64,000 nt of DNA, taken from the NCBI GenBank assembly GCA_040509495.1, contig JBEVKW010000172.1, positions 11,297-75,296 on the forward strand, read 5' to 3'. Source of the stretch: Terrimonas_A sp040509495 (GTDB lineage: Bacteria; Bacteroidota; Bacteroidia; Chitinophagales; Chitinophagaceae). Positions 60,677 through 64,000 of this stretch are shown here, piece after piece. The notes beneath the pieces were generated by a model. That model was not told the origin of the DNA. It was given only the letters and a program-made list of their open reading frames with translations, and did not search any database. The translations under genes were made by a program, and so were the position numbers. Each line of letters opens with the position of its first letter. Position 1 is the first letter of the stretch.

Positions 60677-63600
60677 TTAAAAAGTGATGTTAAGGCCGGC
60701 ACTCAGCGTGCGTGTAACAGGATATACATTCAGATCGATCCCGTTCGATGGCACTTCCGGATCAAAGCCCGTGTATTTGGTGAACGTGAGCAGGTTCTGT
60801 GCAGACAGATAAATTCTTGCGGCCGACATTTTCATCCGGTCGGACAGGCTTTTCGGTAACGTATATCCGAATGTCACGTTCTTGATCCTTAGATAAGAAC
60901 CATCCTCAATAAAGCGGTTGGACACACGTGTATTCTTGTTCGGATCGTTGAATACGGCACGCGGCATTGTATTGCTGGTATTAGGCCCCGTCCAGCGATC
61001 AAGTACTGCTGTTGTCTGGTTCATTGCTACGGCCATGCCTTCCTGGTAAATGCGGTTTGCGTTATAGATCTTATTCCCGGAAATGCCCTGGATGAAGATG
61101 GCGAGATCAAACCCATTCCAGCTGAAACTGTTGTTCATCGCGAAAATGAAAGATGGATTGGGATTGCCGAGGAATGTCCTGTCGTTGTCATCGATCTTTC
61201 CATCGTTGTTCAGATCGCGGAAACGGATGTCACCGGGTGAAGTGCGGTTGAACGGATCAGAACCCGGTACCTGTACTGCATAATCATCCACATCTTTCTG
61301 TGTCTGAAAAATCCCGTTGGTGACAAACCCATAGAATTCATTAATAGGATAACCGCCGGGATGCTGAATCGAAAGGTTCTGATTTAAACCGATGCCGCCT
61401 GTATACATCGGGATCGTATCATTCAGTTTCAGGATCCTGTTCTGGTTATAGGCCACATTCACGCTGGTATTCCACACAAAAGCGCCTTTTGTATTCTGTG
61501 AAGAGATCGTCAGTTCCACTCCCCTGTTCTGGACTTTGCCCAGGTTGATGCTTGGCACAACGATATCAGAATACCCGGTTGAAATAGGAACAGACATCGG
61601 CACCAGCATATCATTCGTATTCTTGATATAGGCATCGAGTGTAACGTTGATCCTGCTGTCAAACAGTGTTGCATCAAGCCCGAAATTGGATTGCTCCACT
61701 CTTTCCCATTTGATACCCGGGTTAGGGATCATCAGTGGCACGATCGCGGTCACAGGCGTACCGTTGAAATCGTAACGAACTGTCTGCAATACGGAAGCGA
61801 AGGAATAGTTGCCAATGTTCTGGTTACCCGTTACGCCATAGCCGACCCGGAGTTTCAGATCATTGATAAGATCCGATTTGGGGAAGAAATCTTCTTCCGA
61901 GATCCGCCATGCTGCGGAAGCGGAAGGGAAAGTGCCATAACGATTGTCTTTACCAAAGCGGGAGGACCCGTCACGGCGGACGGTAGCCGTGAGAAGATAT
62001 TTGTTCCGGAATCCATAGTTCGCCCGGCCCATGAAAGAGAGCAGCGCCCATTCGTTAGCCGTGCCGCCAATGGTTGGCAGAATGGTTCCGTTGTTGAGTT
62101 GCTGCGTTACATCGTTGGCGAATTGCTGGATCGATCCGTTCATGCCGTCGTAACGATTAGCCTGGGCACTGCTTCCGGCCAGCAACGTGATCGTATGATC
62201 GCCGAATTTGTTGTCATAGGTGAAATAATTATCCCAGAGCCAGGTGAGTGATTTATTGGACGCCTGTGCCAGGTAAGAATTCGGTTGCGGAATGGGCTGC
62301 CAGTTGTATTTCGGCGCCCAGTTCCGGCTGTCCCAGAATGCCGCCTGTATACCTGCGGTGGTTTTGAATTTCAACCCGCGGAACAGTGTAAGTTCTCCAT
62401 AGATGTTTCCAAGAATATTGTAGCCTTTGGTGGTATTGCTGTTGATCGTTGCTTTGCCGATCGGGTTCGCTACATCGCCCACCCAGGATGGCTGGCCGAC
62501 AGGGCCGGCATAGGTACCGTCAGGATTGTAGATCGGTTGTGTCGGAAGCGCTGACATCGCACTGCGGATATCGTAGGATCCGCTTGATTTGATGTCATGA
62601 CTAAGTGAAAGATTATTACCGAATTTCAACCAGTCGAACACCCGTGATTCGCTGTTGAACTGGACCGTATATCTTTTATACCCCGTGTTGATCACAATAC
62701 CTTCCTGGTCGAACACATTCCCTGAAACGTAGTACGTATTCTTAGCGTTACCGCCGGAATAGGACAAGGTATAGCTCTGCATTGGTGCGGAGCCAAACAT
62801 TGCGCCCAGCCAATCGGTACCGTTACCGAGCGTGTTCGGATCTGCAAAGGCCGGATTCTGTGCCTGGCCATTGTTGGCCATGATCTCGTTGTGGAGCGAT
62901 CCGAACTGTCTGGCAGTAAGCAACGGCACCATATCCGTCGCCTTTTGTACGCCTGCAAAGGTTTTGAATTCAAGAGAATTACGACCACTACTTCCTCTTT
63001 TGGTGGAGATAAGCACCACGCCATTTGCACCGCGTGAACCATAGATCGCAGCGGAGGAAGCATCTTTCAATATTTCGATCGACGCAATATCATCCGGGTT
63101 GATATTATTAAGCGGGATATCTGTGGGCACTCCGTCGATCACCAGTAATGGATCACTGTTGTTGATCGTACCGGTTCCGCGAACGCGGATGGTAACATTG
63201 CTGCCCGGCGCGCCAGACGAAACGATCTGAACGCCGGCCGCTCTTCCCTGGAGGGCTTCACCCACGTTAGGAACGGGCAATGATTTCAGGTCTTTACCGC
63301 TAACAGAACTTAACGAACCTGTAAGGTCTTTCTTTCGCTGCGTACCATAACCGACTACTACCACATCCTGCATGGCAGCGGCGACGGGTTGGAGAGAAAT
63401 GGTCAATGATTCAACTACATTGATCCGGATCTCCCGGGTTTCATAGCCGACCATGGAGATCACCAGCGAATCGCCGGTCTGTACAGAAACAGCGAAAGCA
63501 CCGGTTTCATCGGAAACGGCGCCTTCGGCGCGGCCTTTAAGTTGAATAGAAGCTCCGGAAAGAGGCTTGTTGTCTTCACCGGAAATGATCCTGCCAGTGG

Positions 63601-63694
63601 TACGGCCGCTTTGAGCAGCGGCGGAGAAGGCAAAAATCAGGAGAAGCAGCACAGTGGAACAGTGGCGTGCAAAACCTGGAATGCGGTTAGGCAT
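60677..63694 (-). CDS. SusC/RagA-family TonB-dependent glycan transporter
   Basis: 1005 residues. Signal peptide (ending SAAAQ), a CarboxypepD_reg-like domain (about 30-115), the SusC TonB box region MQDVVVVGYGTQRKKDLTGS, plug (VPNVGEALQGRAAGVQI, SIEILKDASSAAIYGSRG) and a 22-strand barrel ending LSAGLNITF. There is no STN domain, so it does not itself signal to an anti-sigma factor. First gene of the six-gene operon; any dedicated regulator would lie right of the window. Confidence 0.95.
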   Translation of the reverse strand: MPNRIPGFARHCSTVLLLLIFAFSAAAQSGRTTGRIISGEDNKPLSGASIQLKGRAEGAVSDETGAFAVSVQTGDSLVISMVGYETREIRINVVESLTISLQPVAAAMQDVVVVGYGTQRKKDLTGSLSSVSGKDLKSLPVPNVGEALQGRAAGVQIVSSGAPGSNVTIRVRGTGTINNSDPLLVIDGVPTDIPLNNINPDDIASIEILKDASSAAIYGSRGANGVVLISTKRGSSGRNSLEFKTFAGVQKATDMVPLLTARQFGSLHNEIMANNGQAQNPAFADPNTLGNGTDWLGAMFGSAPMQSYTLSYSGGNAKNTYYVSGNVFDQEGIVINTGYKRYTVQFNSESRVFDWLKFGNNLSLSHDIKSSGSYDIRSAMSALPTQPIYNPDGTYAGPVGQPSWVGDVANPIGKATINSNTTKGYNILGNIYGELTLFRGLKFKTTAGIQAAFWDSRNWAPKYNWQPIPQPNSYLAQASNKSLTWLWDNYFTYDNKFGDHTITLLAGSSAQANRYDGMNGSIQQFANDVTQQLNNGTILPTIGGTANEWALLSFMGRANYGFRNKYLLTATVRRDGSSRFGKDNRYGTFPSASAAWRISEEDFFPKSDLINDLKLRVGYGVTGNQNIGNYSFASVLQTVRYDFNGTPVTAIVPLMIPNPGIKWERVEQSNFGLDATLFDSRINVTLDAYIKNTNDMLVPMSVPISTGYSDIVVPSINLGKVQNRGVELTISSQNTKGAFVWNTSVNVAYNQNRILKLNDTIPMYTGGIGLNQNLSIQHPGGYPINEFYGFVTNGIFQTQKDVDDYAVQVPGSDPFNRTSPGDIRFRDLNNDGKIDDNDRTFLGNPNPSFIFAMNNSFSWNGFDLAIFIQGISGNKIYNANRIYQEGMAVAMNQTTAVLDRWTGPNTSNTMPRAVFNDPNKNTRVSNRFIEDGSYLRIKNVTFGYTLPKSLSDRMKMSAARIYLSAQNLLTFTKYTGFDPEVPSNGIDLNVYPVTRTLSAGLNITF

Positions 63695-63922
63695 AGAAGC
63701 AATCGTTTGGTAAATAAATAGGTTCGTTAGTTAGTTTTCAGGTTCATGGCCTGAATGATCCACGAAAGAAACACATATCAGCGAATTGAAGGAATCCCAG
63801 CGTTCCAATTTGTTTTCAAAATGTACCAATGCGGGAAAAGACGGAGGGGTAATTGATAGCAAACTTTATCTTTGAAGGGTTGCCTCACTGGTTGAAGAGC
63901 AACCCGGATATTCGATTGGCGT
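63695..63922. other. Upstream region of the glycan operon
   Basis: About 230 bp with no gene supported. It should contain the operon promoter; neither a clear TAnnTTTG nor a regulator site is recognisable to me. Confidence 0.4.
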
Positions 63923-64000
63923 GAGGGAACGCGGCGAACGCAACGATACGCGGCGGACGCAGCGAAATACAATATTTTCAAAGGCTGTTTCGCCGCGCTC
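63923..64000. repeat. Long palindromic intergenic repeat, copy 2, cut by window end
   Basis: Left arm begins GAGGGAACGCGGCGAACGCA and follows the left arm of the copy at 31175 closely. The loop (63968-63987) is 20 nt as in copy 1; compared with it, one A is missing before the loop and one T after it, so pairing is kept. The right arm runs off the window. Confidence 0.7.

Noticed and set aside
63778..63981. 67-codon minus-strand frame upstream of susC-like
   Set aside because: Extends into the palindromic repeat and shows no protein features.

Overview
The window looks like chromosomal DNA of a Bacteroidota bacterium, most likely of the Chitinophagaceae (inference from gene content, not from a marker gene). 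The case rests on a SusC/SusD/SusE glycan-uptake operon, lipoproteins with Bacteroidota-style lipoboxes, small Crp-like regulators, TPR-rich HisKA_2 sensor kinases and start codons that mostly lack clear Shine-Dalgarno sites. No rRNA, tRNA, prophage or CRISPR array was seen.

Layout. 1-1156: AT-rich, no gene. 1157-5233: two regulator/target pairs, each divergently transcribed: a membrane winged-helix regulator with a serine hydrolase, and YceI with an HxlR regulator. 5815-11863: phosphodiesterase-like enzyme, M28 peptidase, patatin fused to an outer-membrane barrel, YdcZ-like transporter. 12033-22604 (all minus): exported isochorismatase-like hydrolase, three alpha/beta hydrolases, an AraC regulator, a fourth hydrolase, then a sigma-54 response regulator and its sensor kinase. 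22763-25670: a RAYT transposase gene among four copies of a two-hairpin REP-like element, with a hypothetical exported protein and a fragment of a duplicated gene. 25738-29883: a PaoABC-type molybdenum aldehyde oxidoreductase operon. 30170-38812: a methyltransferase, a remnant-rich gap, the YjdI/GNAT/OsmC operon, two Crp-like regulators, a cytoplasmic isochorismatase-like hydrolase, a flavin monooxygenase, pirin, a UbiG-like methyltransferase and a cupin. 39028-46668: a second sensor kinase/sigma-54 regulator pair beside a second isochorismatase/alpha-beta hydrolase cluster, partly decayed. 46809-50537: AlgE-like porin, SDR dehydrogenase, a third Crp-like regulator, a membrane protein. 50627-63694: a tight six-gene polysaccharide utilisation operon with GH66, GH31 and six-hairpin glycosidases, predicted to act on alpha-1,6-glucan (dextran).

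How it fits together. Two themes stand out. The first is a detoxification or small-molecule catabolism neighbourhood: Asp- and Ser-nucleophile hydrolases, isochorismatase-like enzymes, pirin, OsmC, LLM oxidase, aldehyde oxidoreductase, SDR. It is divided among several local regulators. Palindromes lie beside all three Crp-like genes, and for two of them related copies occur on both sides of the gene. The second is the kinase/sigma-54 regulator plus hydrolase/isochorismatase constellation, which occurs twice about 25 kb apart. The clearest mobile-element signal is the RAYT/REP region. Two other families of intergenic palindromic repeats are also scattered through the window.
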